In this document: piece after piece, positions 1 through 11,344 of the stretch
Layout of the letters: the number at the start of each line of letters is the position of its first letter
Numbering within the stretch: position 1 is the stretch's first letter
Source: Erigeron canadensis
Lineage: Eukaryota; Streptophyta; Magnoliopsida; Asterales; Asteraceae
Direction: 5' to 3'
NCBI RefSeq assembly: GCF_010389155.1
Contig: NC_057767.1
Location: 20,285,723-20,349,722, forward strand
DNA: 64,000 bases
Translations under genes and position numbers: made by a program
Notes under the pieces: generated by a model
What the model was told of the DNA's origin: nothing
Database searches by the model: none
Seen by the model: only the letters and a program-made list of their open reading frames with translations

Positions 1-1826
1 GCTGACTAAGTCTCTGGATCTGTTCACCAAGGCAATTAATGAAGAACAAGAAGTGAATAAGAGCACTTTGAGTCAGATTGAGAAGGCAGCAACTAAATTC
101 ACAAGAGATGTCACCAGTGAACTCAAAACTTCCACAAAGAATCAAGCTGAATTCAAGAAGGAACTGGTTGATGTTGCTAAAAGTGTGAAAGAAAACATGG
201 CTAATCTCCACAATGACAACATAGATCTCTACAGAGCACACTGTATCACAAACTTCTATGCAAAGAGAAAGAGATCAAGCTAACAAGAAGGTTGCTGAGT
301 ACATAAAGAAGCTGGATGAAAGACTGCTCAAAGAGAAAAGGAAGAGAGAAGCTAATGATAGAAGAGTTGTTGTGTTTGGATCAAGTGAAGGAGGAGATAA
401 AGAAAAGATAAAAGTATCAGAGTCTGAGTCTGATAAAGGTGAAACAAATGAAGGAGAGAAGAATCAAACCGAAGGGGAGAAAAGTGATGAAGATATAAAG
501 AAGAAATCTGTGGAAGAAGAAGAAGTTGACAAATCTAACAAGTCTGTCCAAGCTGTCCCTGTATAAGCTATGTCATTGCAAGTTGACCAAGCTTCCCAAG
601 AAAAACCTAAAGATTCATCATCAAGTGAAGACAATATTACTCTGGACCAATTTATGCTCAAGAAGAGAACAAATGAAGAAGAAGGTCCTAGTGGAGTGAA
701 GATGTCTGAACAAGATAGATTAGATTGGGAGTTGGCTGCAGAAAAAGCTCATGAATTATGTGTCACAGTTGAAGAAGCACACAAGATGGTGGTGGAAGAT
801 AGACTGGAAAGGGAAAGGAAGGCTAAAATTGGAAATGAAACTGAAAATGACCCACAGATTGCACAAGCTATGCAAGAAGCTTACCAGAAGGAAGTTGATG
901 AAGATAAAGATTTAAAAATTGACTCTGGCAAGCCAACTTCAAAGAAAAGAAAGTCTGTGGTGGTTCAAACCAAGCCTTCAGAGAAAGTTAAAGATGTAAA
1001 GCAAAGTGCCATTGCTCATGACCAGTGGGAAGCTCATCACAAGACAAAATTTATTGAAAGAATTCATAAAAGAAAATATCCTGAGCAGATCACTGGTGTA
1101 CAACTAAAGAGAAAAAGAGGACAAGCTGAACCAAGTATCGGGATCACAAGAGTTGGTTTTGAAATAAATAGTGAAACTTGTGATCTAGGTAAGTTGTATG
1201 AACTTGGTTACACTAAATGAGTTGAACTGCACAACATCATAATAAGGTCACCAGGAATCCATCAACAGACTACTCTTGAAGCCCTGGAGAAGAAGTTTGA
1301 CATCATCAGAAAATTCAATATTGATGTGTCTGGGCTACCAAGACCTGACACTTATGATGTAATTGGAGAAGATGAGACAGTTGAGCCCTTGAGAAACAAG
1401 AAAAGAAGAGTAGCTGTACCTAAAGTTCCTGAAGGTGATCATGTAGATTTTATCAGGAATTTAAATCCTTCAGAGTTTCTTGGTCAGCTATCACTAGTTG
1501 CATTTGACAAGCTGCTTGAACATCTCAATCTATCTCTACCTGCTAGTGTGGAAAATCCAAGAAGTGGTTTGTTCATTGAAAGTCCTGAGCCTGGAATGTA
1601 CTTTGTAAATGCAAGAGGTAAGCTGGTCTTCCAAAGAACTGTTGAAATGAAGAAGGTACCTCATATGTATCTCTTTGCTCTTTATAGATTTTGTCAAGCT
1701 TTTAGTGAGATAGGGAATGGTTATGAACAGTTTGTGATTGATGAAGGCCTTGATAGAAAATTAGATGTAACCATTGCCCCATCCTTTGAAGTGAAACATG
1801 AAGCTGTAGAGATGTTGGGAAATTAA
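1..1826 (+). pseudogene. Broken post-pol reading frame of E1
   Basis: The frame is open from base 2 and reads a charged, Lys/Glu-rich, probably coiled-coil protein (Asn/Lys/Glu runs to about 1220), followed by a globular C-terminal part from about 1440 to 1826. A frameshift near 255-283 moves reading into frame 3. Two in-frame stops interrupt that frame, TAA at 564-566 and TGA at 1218-1220, and the frame is otherwise open to the stop at 1826. The C-terminal 110 residues match the E2 frame at 56284-56622 closely (shared GMYFVNARG and FEVK), which shows this was once one protein. No signal peptide, transmembrane segment or catalytic motif was seen, so calling it an envelope protein would rest on position alone. 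Function unknown. Confidence 0.7.
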
Positions 1827-2028
1827 ATGTATAGCTCAACAAGTAGTGTAATTTCTCAAATGTATTTCATGTTTATCAATTAAAAGCAGTTTCTGTTTCA
1901 TATCAGATTGAAAAGAACCCAAAAGATTCAAAGGGTCAAAGTTTATTTGTTTATGTTTATTTGACTCTTTGCAAGCTGATAGTTAGAAAAAGTGTATTAG
2001 GTTTTGTCATCATCAAATAGGGGGAGAT

Positions 2029-3058
2029 TGTTGAGTCCCAATGTAACTGTAAATTTAATGATGACAAAACTGATGTATAATCACTTAGTAAATCTTTGAG
2101 TTCTTGTGATCTGATCTGGGTCAGTCTAAGTTCACACAGCTTGCTCTCTGTCTCTGACCCAGATCATGCTTCATATGTTGTAATTGTTATATATTATGGA
2201 AGCTTGTATTATCCAAGCTGCATCAAAATGTAATAGCATTCAATCCAAGTCGAAGAGGAGGATTGAAGATAGAGGACTAGGCTGAGAGTGAAAGACAGCT
2301 TAGGACTGGCAGTTAGCTTGGAGATACTTGTGCAGATTGGTGCTTTGACAAACGGCCCAATCTGTGCCTGACAATCAAGTGAAGATAACAACCTGAATTG
2401 AAGATAATGACAAATGATGTGACTAGGATTATTCCTTGTATTCAGGTTGGTGGTAACATTTACGTATGCGTGTCCATACAACGATTGGTTGAAGAAAGAA
2501 TGTGCAGTAGTACATGGGGACCACAAGTACGATGAAAGAGCATGATCAAATATTCCTCTGTCACCCAACCAGAGTAATTTATGTGGTTAAATTGGACACC
2601 AAGTGATGTAGAGCATTCGCCTATAAATGCTCCACTCCTTGACAACCATATGTGTGACATTCCTGAGAATCATTCTTCACACAAGTTCTCTGCTCTAATA
2701 CACAGCTTAGTCTGTAGAAGATCAGCTTTGACTGAGTCTTCGTGAGTAGGAACTTATTGATTGTTGTTTGTAAGTTCAAGGGTTGTTTAGATATCTGTAA
2801 ACTATTTTGTTTGCACAACCACCCAGTAATTCTTTGTATAGATTATATCTTGAATAAAGAATTACATTTGAAAACCAATCTATGTCTAAGAATGTTCTAT
2901 TTTCTACTTTAATGTTTCATTGATTATGTCATTTAATTTAAATATTTACATTAACTGAATCTTTAAACTATCAATAAAAGGTGAAAAAGATCAAGTAAAG
3001 TTGTATTCACCCCCCTCTACAACTGTTCTGTGTATAATATACTCTGTATATTGCTACA
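2029..3058 (+). repeat. 3' LTR of E1 (1030 bp)
   Basis: The LTR starts with TGTTGAGTCC directly after a purine tract and ends ...GCTACA. Both ends were set by alignment with the E2 LTR on the minus strand (55045-56072, 1028 bp), which begins and ends the same way. It has a TATA box at 2622-2628 and an AATAAA at 2853-2858, as expected for U3 and the polyadenylation region. CAGCTTG/CAAGCTG words recur in it, for example at 2137 and 2214. Confidence 0.8.
2622..2628 (+). promoter_or_regulatory. TATA box of the E1 LTR
   Basis: TATAAAT lies about 590 bp into the LTR. The E2 LTR has the equivalent CTATAAA on the minus strand near 55487-55493. Confidence 0.5.
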
Positions 3059-3805
3059 CCGTGGGATGTATCATATTTGTTACATATTAACACCTTAAAG
3101 CCCTTCTCGACTTAACTCAGGATACTGCAATGTACAATTGTTCGTATGTGAAAACCGGGCTTTGTAGATAAAAACCAATTTTATTAACGTTTTAAAAATA
3201 ATTATTTTAGTTATTTGTTTTTTATTAATTAAATAAAATTATGTAAAAACTTAAATGCTGACATCAGCGAGAGTCAATTTGATGAAATCAAACGATATGA
3301 CTGGTTAAGTCATTAGTTCAACTGTCTTTTAGTATAACTATTATTAAAATCTTATTATATTTAAATTAATTTTAATTTACTTTTAATGATAGAACATATT
3401 ATTGGATATATATTAGTTATTATTTAATTGAGTAAATAATAGCTATTATTATTTATTTATTATATTAAAATTATATTATTCTTATTAAAATTATTAGGTA
3501 AAAGTGTAAATTTGTGATGAAAAACAAAAAAGTGTAAATTAAAGTCAAAATTGAAAACAAAAGTCAACATTAAAAAATCGAGAGCTATGATTGGTTGATA
3601 AGCTATTATGAGCAACTGTGTTTTAGTATAATAAAATATTATTTTAATTTCGTAATAGTGTAAGTTAAATTTATAATTAAATATGATAATCTAACGTGTT
3701 ACCTTTTCTTTCCTTTCTCGAAAAGGTTGGAGTTTTTAGTGTTACACAAATTACCCCTCATTTTTATTTAATAATAATTTAGTAACTCTAATCTTAATCT
3801 TAATT

Positions 3806-3847
<42 letters not shown>

Positions 3848-4739
3848 TTTTTATATATACTAAAAACAACTGATCTAATGACTTATTAACCAATCACAAA
3901 TCTTAATTTTATAAAATTAAAATTTGATGATGTCATTATTTAATCCTAATAATTATTTAAATAGTTTAATAAAATTATAAATATAAATTAGGTAGATTTA
4001 CCCTAAGTTTGATAGTTTTACGCAAACACCAATATGGATAACGATAATGATTAAATAGATAAATTTAGTTTAAATAGATATAAATATAATAATAGCACGT
4101 AGGATTTCCGTTTAAGTTTAATAGTTTTACGTTAGCATCCATCAATATGAATAATGAATTAATGATAATGATTAAATAGATAAATTTAGTTTAACTAAAT
4201 ATAAATATAATAATAGATCTAAAGCTGACATACTTTACACGCTAAAACACAAATACGTACTAATTCACTATAAAAACCAGCCCAATCATCTGAAGTAATC
4301 TTCGTAACATCATCGTTCTCGACATGCTGATCAATCTGACATTGATATTCATATAAGCTCATATATTTTGTTTTTTCTTTTAATGTTTTTAGCATCAAAA
4401 CGCTATAGCTTTATATATATTAACAGGGCTTTTGTTGAATTTTAATTGCTAACTAGTTTTATGGGTTTTTTGGTTTATAAATGATTATCAAATTAATTAT
4501 ATAAGTTTTTGTGTGCAGTTTATGTTTTTGATTTTTAATATGTTATATGATTTGTTGCATTGTGAAAGTAGATGATATTTGTTCGAAATTATACGTATCT
4601 ACTTCTATCTTTTGTGTGTAGAAATATATGTATGTTTGCTTGGGTTTTTTTTTATGTATAATAAGGTTGTCTCTAATGGTAGGTTGAAGAGCGTTCTTAT
4701 TTTTATTTTCATACAATCATAATATTACTTTTAATCTTA
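3059..4739. other. AT-rich stretch without a gene
   Basis: No coding potential was seen. It contains three diverged copies of a Helitron-like 5' end: minus strand about 3345 to 3240, minus strand about 3645 to 3580, and plus strand about 3846 to 3960. They share a TACTAAAA.ACA.TTG start, then a TAATGACTTATTAACCAATC-like block, then a TGTCAT.ATTTAAT block. The plus-strand copy at 5057-5150 belongs to the same family. Confidence 0.5.
3808..3846. repeat. (AAT)13 microsatellite
   Basis: Thirteen uninterrupted AAT units abut the Helitron-like copy at 3846. Confidence 0.95.
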
Positions 4740-5056
4740 TCTTAATATATATTAAAAAGCAATTGACCTTAGACTTAACTGACGAATCACAGCTTCAACT
4801 CAAAATTAATTAAATCAACACATGTCTAAATTAATTTACATTTTTTGGTTTTCCAAAACCAATTTACACTTGAACTCAGCTACAACATTCAACCTTGATA
4901 TAATTTAGCATTCATTATATACATTTGAATATCTTAATTTTTTTTAAAGTATATTTATACATTTTAACCTATAAGTACTTTTTTTGTTTCCATATACTAA
5001 TTCTTATTATTATAGTGTTATAAAACCCGTGTATCTGACATGGGTCTAAAATCTAG
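4740..5056 (+). mobile_element. Short non-autonomous Helitron (317 bp)
   Basis: The element begins TC after an A (4739). Near its end it has a stem-loop (CCCGTG at 5026-5031 with CATGGG at 5039-5044) followed by TCTAAAATCTAG, then a T. This is the usual Helitron arrangement: TC start, hairpin, CTAG end, insertion between A and T, no TSD. Its first 120 bases resemble those of the element starting at 7406 and its last 30 resemble that element's end (9054), so both belong to one family. Confidence 0.65.
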
Positions 5057-5634
5057 TATATAATATAAGACAGTTGAATTAATGACTTATTAACCAATCA
5101 AATCGTTCAATTTCATTAATTTGACTCCTGCTTATGTCATCATTTAATTTAATTATAAATTAAAATTTCTAATAATAATTATCCAAATATATTATTATAT
5201 TGATATTTGTAGAAAAAATCTTATTAATTTACAGATTTTTTTGTTTTCCATCAATAAGTTACACTTTAGTCTCTGAATACTTAATTTATATTTATTTTTA
5301 ACTATATTTTTTAAAATTTTTAATCAATTTAAATAAATTAAGAAAATTTCAACATATGAAATTATTGTCTACAAAAATTTATTTCAAAAGATTAAATACA
5401 TATATATGTTCAATGTTCTAGAACTCTATTCTTTTAAATTTGTTTTCACTTATACTTTTTACATTTAAATTTCTATATTTAATAATCTAATTGTAATCTA
5501 ATTATCATATGACAGCTAAATTTTAAAAAATATATAATAAAAGAATTATTATAATATGTGCCTTATGAAATGACTAAGACAAATAATTTCATCAATATGT
5601 CTAAGCTAATAATAATAGTGACGAACCTGTGATT

Positions 5635-5649
5635 AGTTTATTACAACTT
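5635..5649 (+). repeat. LINE target-site duplication, left copy
   Basis: This 15-bp sequence (AGTTTATTACAACTT) recurs exactly at 7271-7285, directly after the LINE's A tail. Confidence 0.9.
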
Positions 5650-7154
5650 CTATGGCATCAACCTCAACCCAAATATCAACCTAATCTCGAGCACTATTCT
5701 ATCTTGCAACATTGGCCAATTTCCAATAACTTACCTTGGACTCATAGTTGGATCGAACATGAATCTGATCAAGAATTGGACTACTTTAATTCAAACCTTT
5801 GAACATCGCCTCTCACTCTGGAAAGCCTCCACCTTATCTATTGGTGGTTGGATCACCCTAATTCGCTCTATGCTTGACAGTCTCCCATCTTACTACTTTT
5901 ATATGTACAAGGCCCTAGTAAGTGTTCTTAATAAACTTGAGTCAATTCGTAGATTTTTTTTTTTTTTTTTTGGGGGGGGGGGGGGGGGGTGGGGGTGGGT
6001 CAATTGCTAATAAGAAAATTCATGGATTTCTTGGGATTAAATTATTGCTCCTATTGAATCGGGTGGGCTTGGGTTGGGTTGTCTTATAATCAAAAACATT
6101 TCCTTGCTCTCCAAATGGTAGTGGCGTTACCGACGACATCCCAACTCTCTTTGGGGACGTACCATCTCTTCTATTCATTCCTGCTCTAGGAATTGTAACC
6201 TAATTCCTCTTAAGTCCTGCCTGGTGGGTACTTGGGCTTCCATTGCAAAGCTCAATTCCCACCTAGACCAGTTTAATGCTTCTTTGGAGTGCTTATTTTC
6301 AGGGACTCTTGGAGATGGTTCTACTAAAAGATTTTGGATTGATTCTTGGTGTGGTGAACAACCCTTTTACCTTGTCTTCCCTAAACTTTACAAACTCGAA
6401 AAATATAAGGGTTGCTTGGTTAGAGATAGATGCACAGGTAATGGACACTTCTCACAATGGGAATGGTCATGGATGAGGCCACCTTCCTCCATGACAGAAT
6501 TGCAGCAACTGCAAGATCTTCTTTCACGTATAACCAATGTACATACCTCATTCAAGGAAGATACTTGGACTAGGAATCACGACACTTCTGGAAAGTTCAC
6601 AGTTAGATCGATGAGACACCTCCTGCAAACAGCTTCATATGGGCCTAACAACTGGTCCTTCCCATGGGACAAGGTGCACTTTTAAATTAAAAATCAACGT
6701 CCTATGCTGGAGAATTGAACAGATCAAAATCCCAAATTCTGATCAGCTCCTTCTTAGGAATATACCTTTTCAATCATCTCTATGCCCCCTATGTAACTCG
6801 TTTAATGAAAGTGTAGAGCACATGTTTCTCAACTGTCACTTTGCCAATTCGCTCTGGAGCTTCACTCAGAACTGGTGTCACCTTCCCCTTGCAAATCCCA
6901 CCACGGTTCGAGGTCTCTTCAAGTTTCACATCACCAGCTCAACAAATCCTATGAAGAGGCATCTCATCCAACTCGTCATAATTTCCTTTTGCTGGGTTAT
7001 ATGGAAGACCAGAAATGACCGCATTTTCTCCAACAAGAATCCCTCACTGCGCTTCGCCATCAAAGAACTCAAGAGTTCCAGCTTCTTATGGCTTGCAAAT
7101 AGATCCTCCAATATTGACGTGAGTTGGGCTCAATGGAACAGTTTCACACTCTGA
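5650..7154 (+). pseudogene. LINE ORF2 remnant: RT C-terminus plus zinc-binding domain
   Basis: Translation gives the C-terminal part of a plant non-LTR reverse transcriptase (TYLGL near 5730, then RLSLWK and LSIGGW near 5815-5850, and KLESIRR near 5940). A linker with LGDGSTKRFWIDSW follows near 6310. Last comes the RT-associated zinc-binding domain with CPLC near 6785, HMFLNC near 6820 and FCWVIWKTRNDRIF near 6990, ending at 7154. Frameshifts at the homopolymer block and near 6640-6680 and in-frame stops make it non-functional. Confidence 0.85.
5954..5989 (+). repeat. T18-G18 homopolymer block
   Basis: Eighteen T are followed directly by eighteen G, with a G-rich tail to 5999. It replaces the short T/G stretch that encodes Phe-Phe-Trp-Gly-Gly at this point of plant LINE reverse transcriptases. 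Confidence 0.9.
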
Positions 7155-7270
7155 TTTTGTGGTTTTTATTCCAATCTCTTTGTATTTTCTGTTTACATCC
7201 TTGCATATGTAACTACTAGTAACTTGCTAGTATTCATATCATGAATAAAAGTTTTGAATGTTCTAAAAAA

Positions 7271-7285
7271 AGTTTATTACAACTT
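7271..7285 (+). repeat. LINE target-site duplication, right copy
   Basis: Exact copy of 5635-5649, directly after the A run of the LINE. Confidence 0.9.
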
Positions 7286-7498
7286 ATAAAGTATAACACG
7301 TAAAACTGTAATTTAAAGTTATAAACTTTTATGACTTAAATATATGAATATCTAATATTAATAATATCGTAAGTCTCGTGTCCAATGTTAGACACGGGTC
7401 TAAAATCTAGTATATATTAAAAGGCAACTAACCTAACCTCAATTGACCAATCAACACTCTCAAATTCTCAAAATTAATTAAATCAACACATGTCTAAA

Positions 7499-7915
7499 CT
7501 AATTTACACTTTTTGGTTTTCCATCACCAATTTACACTTTAACTCAATTTAAAAACTATTAATTTAAAATTTTTGGTTTTCTATCATCAATTTACACTTT
7601 AACCCAATTTAAAAATTATTAATTTACACTTTTTAATTTCCATCACCAATTTACACTAACACAATTTAAAAATTATTAATTTACACTTTTTAGTTTTCCA
7701 TCACCAATTACACTAACCCAATATAAAAATTATTAATTTACACTTTTTAATTTTTCATTACCAATTTAAACTTTAACCCAATTTAAAAATTTTTAATTTA
7801 CAATTTTTGGTTTTTCATCACCAATTTACTCTTTAACCCAATTTAATAAAAATTAATGTACACTTTTTAGTTTTCATCACCAATTTACACTATAAACCAA
7901 TTTAAAAATAATTAA
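7499..7915. repeat. About seven tandem copies of a ~59-bp unit
   Basis: Units start near 7499, 7560, 7619, 7677, 7735, 7794 and 7853. Each reads AATTTACACTTTTTRRTTTT, then CATCACC, then AATTTACACTTTAACCCAAT, with point changes and small indels. One partial unit is present in the short Helitron near 4835-4875, so the array grew inside this family. Confidence 0.8.
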
Positions 7916-8617
7916 TATTTTATTACATAATGCATATCCAATAACAAAATTTAGCTAAAAGTTAGAGAGGTTACAACATTTGGTTTAATCCGAATTAAAA
8001 CTAATCTCCTTTCGAATATGCAGTAACGATTGTCTACATAAACACAAGAAGGTTTAAACTCTCAAAATCATATCTAATTATAATCAAACTAATTGTAATG
8101 TCGTTTTCATTAATAATTCTAATCAAACTATAATTTGGATAATCATTATTGTTATTAGGAATTGGAATCAAACTATATTTAAGATACAAATTCTTCTTAT
8201 ATAAATCGAACCCTACAAATAAAATCACAACACACGAAATTATTGAAAACCCACGAACCAACTGCTACTTTTATTGTTCTTAAGAACCATGGCTAATGAA
8301 AATAAAATTACTTTTTTGCAAGTCATCAATGAAAACTCGGTCAGTTGTGAAATCAAGGTTTAAAGATAGGTTCTTTGGAAGAGTTTGTATAAAAGAAACA
8401 CTGCTACACCCTCCAGCCTTTATATAATTTAGCATTCAGTATTACATTTGATTATCTTAATTTGTTTTTAAGTATATTTTTACATTTTTACATATAAGTA
8501 TTTTTTATTCAATATGTTAATTCTTGTAGGTGCAGTTTCTGAGCACCTTTTATTGTCCGTCGCAATACAATTCTAGAGGTTGGTCGTGATAAAGAGAAGG
8601 CATCATCAAGGTCGTGA

Positions 8618-8707
8618 TGACGTCAGCACGAGGCAGCAGTTCGTGTGAAGGAGCTCGAAGCCCACGAACATGATAGAAGCCCAACCCATTCAACAACCTA
8701 TATATAC
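8618..8707 (+). promoter_or_regulatory. Promoter-like fragment inside the Helitron
   Basis: A perfect TGACGTCA palindrome (8618-8625), a typical bZIP/as-1-like site, lies about 73 bp before CTATATATAC (8698-8707). A leader-like tract containing TTAGGGTTAA follows. The surrounding 480 bp are absent from the short relative at 4740-5056, so this may be a captured gene 5' end. The donor gene was not recognised. Confidence 0.35.
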
Positions 8708-9071
8708 AAGACTTAGGTTACAATTTAGGGTTAACGATTTAAGTTGCAACAGATTTCGTTCATCTCGCACAGGGTAGAGATCTATACCCCGTGTCAGTCA
8801 GATGTATACTTAATTTGGTGTAATGGTCATATGATTAATGATATATTACCGGTTTTGCATCTGTTTTATCTTGTTCTTTGTCAATTCGTGTATGTATGTC
8901 CATTATTTATACAGAAACCTCAAAGTTGATTACAATCGGATTCCGCAAGTTTGTAGTCGAATTGGTCGCGATTTGAATGGTCCTACTTGTTTCAATAATT
9001 CTTAGATTGATAATGTTGTAAAACCCGTGTATTTGACACGGGTCTAAAATCTAGTGTGTGTGTATATTTAT

Positions 9072-9269
9072 ATATAGGGGTTGGGTATTAAGGTAAAACA
9101 AATAGAATAAGACTTTAACCATTAAATCATGGTTAAATTAATGCACGAAGATTCATGAAACAATTGATGCACGATGATTTTTATGATGCATGGTGATTTT
9201 CAGTAAAGAGAAAGCTATTGTTTTATTTGTTTTATTTTAATACTTGTTTTATTTTACCTAAAACCTATA
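9072..9269. mobile_element. MITE-like inverted-repeat element, copy 1
   Basis: The ends are inverted repeats (TATAGGGGTTGGG...GGTAAAACAAAT against ATTTTACCTAAAACCTATA). A diverged second copy lies at about 52758-52995, sharing TTAATGCAC, the GAT.TTCATGATGCA block and the flanking TTTTATTT tract. It sits in TA-rich flanks, so a short TA-type TSD cannot be resolved. Confidence 0.5.
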
Positions 9270-9287
9270 TATATATATATATATATA

Positions 9288-9726
9288 TCTTTTATATAAA
9301 TAAAACAAAATTGTTTCTAGAAACTTTTTTTCTATGTGTCATGCCAACATTTTTTCTTAGGCTATTTTCTAAAAATATATGATGTCATAATAAAATTTCT
9401 TTTCTTTCAAAAACTATTTTCTATATTAAGACTTATGTCATTTTTTTCCAATTTTTAACCTTACTTTTTCTTAATTAACATGAAAAATGATCGACTTTAT
9501 TTTTAATTTCATATCTACCATTGATTTATGGTACTTATTTTTTACCTTTTCATCACCCTAATGGGTTTTATATATTAATGTTTATTTTTACAAGTTTACA
9601 AATATGTTGCTATTTCAATATCAAATTATAATGTATTTGCAACAAATTACATACATAATTCAATATATTTTTTTTGTTTTTAATTTTTTTTAATTGGTCC
9701 GGGTTGAACCCGGGTTGATTGGCTAG
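9288..9726 (+). mobile_element. Possible small Helitron (439 bp)
   Basis: It starts TC after an A, has a CCGGGTT-G-AACCCGG stem-loop (9699-9713) and ends GATTGGCTAG followed by T. The interior is AT-rich and non-coding. The 3' end is convincing; the 5' end is chosen only because it fits the TC rule. Confidence 0.45.
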
Positions 9727-10897
9727 TATATATATAAAAAACTCATAATAAAATATTTTACAACATAAATTCTCAAAACACATATAATAATCACACTACT
9801 CTCTTTTATATTAAATTCTTTTACATTAATAATTACATCATCACCACCGTTACCACAGCTACCACCATTGTCGTCGTATCGTGCAAACATCTAGTATCAT
9901 GATAACATAGACTCGTATCCACTCTATAGGTTAAATGTAAATAATAATTTTAAAAAAAATTGGTGGATCGTAAGTAACTATCATCATCCCCAAATAAATA
10001 TGTTTAATTTGTTAAAAACTAATTTTAATTTTGGCGTATGTAAATGTTTAATTTTAATTTACTAAGTTTAATTACTTAGTAAATGTCAAATACGTACGTA
10101 AGTTATTTCTATAATTATATATATATATGGCTATCACTACAAAGAGAAAAAAAATATAAATTGTCTTTTGATCTTCACCATTGAAAATAAACCAACAAAT
10201 TAATCTCAACCATCAAAATTAAAAGAAAACTTTGATATTTAATTATGATAAACTTTTATGATATTTAATATTTATTTTAATACTATCGTATTAAAAGACA
10301 TACCATTTGGGGTAAGATTATATTTAATTTTTTACTATTGTCACTATGTAGTACTGTTAATAGTTAATTTGTGAACCTAAATGTATGACACTTATGAGTT
10401 TTGAAAGAAAGTGATAATAATAATATGTTTTGTGAGCAAAAGAATATTTAAGAAAAAAGAAAAATAGTAACATGTCAAAGAAGTTAAAAATGAGATCAAA
10501 CAGTAGTGCAACAAATGATATTCCATATACCAAGCATTTGATGTTAAAAAAAGCATTTAATACTTTGTCCATCACAAGAACATATGGCAACCATGATTCA
10601 TGCTAAATTCAATATTTTTTATTTATTATATTTCAACCAAACTCCCCCAATTGTTATTTTAAAAGGTAAAATGCCCAACTGCTAATTAAGTATATTAATT
10701 ATAAAAATTCATGCTAAATAAACAAATTCATTATATACATATATATATACTTTTACTATATTTATTACTACCGAATCCATGTTACCATAAAATCCATTAT
10801 TTATTTAATATATGAAAAAACTATTAAGTATTAAGCATTCAAAAACGGAAAGTATGTAATAAAAAGTCAAATTACGTTAATATCAATTAGATAAATA
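9727..10897. other. AT-rich non-coding stretch
   Basis: No gene or clear repeat was recognised. A trinucleotide-like CACC/ACC tract lies near 9840-9880. The possible reading frames are short and AT-driven. Confidence 0.6.
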
Positions 10898-10925
10898 CTA
10901 GCATGGTACCCGCGTAATACGGCAG
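10898..10925 (-). mobile_element. Helitron-like 3' end on the minus strand
   Basis: Read on the minus strand, a GC-rich stem-loop remnant (CCGTATTACGCGG) is followed by GTACCATGCTAG and then T at 10897. One arm has decayed, and the matching 5' end was not located. Confidence 0.35.
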
Positions 10926-11344
10926 TGGTCGTGACGGTGTGGTGGTGGGTGCGAGTGTTAGTAGTGGAGGTTGCGTCGAATGGTGTAGGTAATTATATGA
11001 ATGTAAATGATGTAAAGATTTAATGTAGATATTTCAAAAGATAAATGATTGATAATGTAATTTAATCATCAATGTTAAGAGGGTAGTGTATGTGAAATTA
11101 TTTTAAAGGCGCTGCTAAGTGAAAATATTACATTTTTTTAAACACTTCCAAAAATAAAATGTTATTTTTTTTATAATATATTATAGATAGATAGAAAAGT
11201 CGGTAGCTAAATCCATGCCTCTTAGCTTTGAAAAATGTATTTAATATCTACATCTTTTAAGAGATTATTTTGAAAAAACTAAAGATATAACTAATAAATT
11301 AGTGTACTCCTCGGATGAGCATATGACCGAAAATTTGCGACTCG

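Larger units (their letters stand above)
1..3058 (+). mobile_element. E1: 3' portion of a copia element with a post-pol frame
   Basis: The stretch holds a long broken reading frame, a short 3' untranslated part, a polypurine tract (2020-2026) and a 1030-bp LTR. A second member of the same family (E2) lies on the minus strand at 55045-56978 with the same order of parts. The gag-pol part and the 5' LTR are left of the window, so the 5' TSD cannot be checked. A coding frame between pol and the 3' LTR is typical of SIRE/Maximus-type copia elements; that lineage is inferred, because no pol sequence of E1 is visible here. Confidence 0.75.
5650..7270 (+). mobile_element. 5'-truncated L1-type LINE
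   Basis: Only the 3' third of ORF2 and the 3' UTR remain. It ends in a short A run (7264-7270) and is flanked by a perfect 15-bp TSD (5635-5649 and 7271-7285), the signature of target-primed reverse transcription. The 5' truncation inside the reverse transcriptase is usual for LINEs. A homopolymer block at 5954-5989 interrupts it. Confidence 0.9.
5057..7410 (+). mobile_element. Helitron-like element interrupted by a LINE
   Basis: The left part carries the family's TAATGACTTATTAACC block directly after the preceding CTAG. The right end has a CTCGTG...CACGGG stem-loop near 7375-7398 and ends TCTAAAATCTAG at 7410. Without the LINE and its duplicated target the element would be about 720 bp. The exact 5' end is unclear because it abuts the previous element. 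Confidence 0.45.
7406..9054 (+). mobile_element. Helitron with tandem repeats and captured sequence
   Basis: It begins TCTAGTATATATT after an A and overlaps or abuts the previous element's CTAG. It ends with a perfect CCCGTG/CACGGG stem-loop (9024-9042), TCTAAAATCTAG, then T. Its first 120 bp and the block at about 8420-8525 match the short element at 4740-5056. A 7-copy tandem repeat (7499-7915) and about 480 bp of unrelated, less AT-rich sequence (8530-9010) are extra. No Rep/helicase coding was seen, so it is non-autonomous. Confidence 0.6.

Noticed and set aside
8034..8261. A 75-codon minus-strand frame
   Set aside because: AT-driven frame in a Helitron with no domain.
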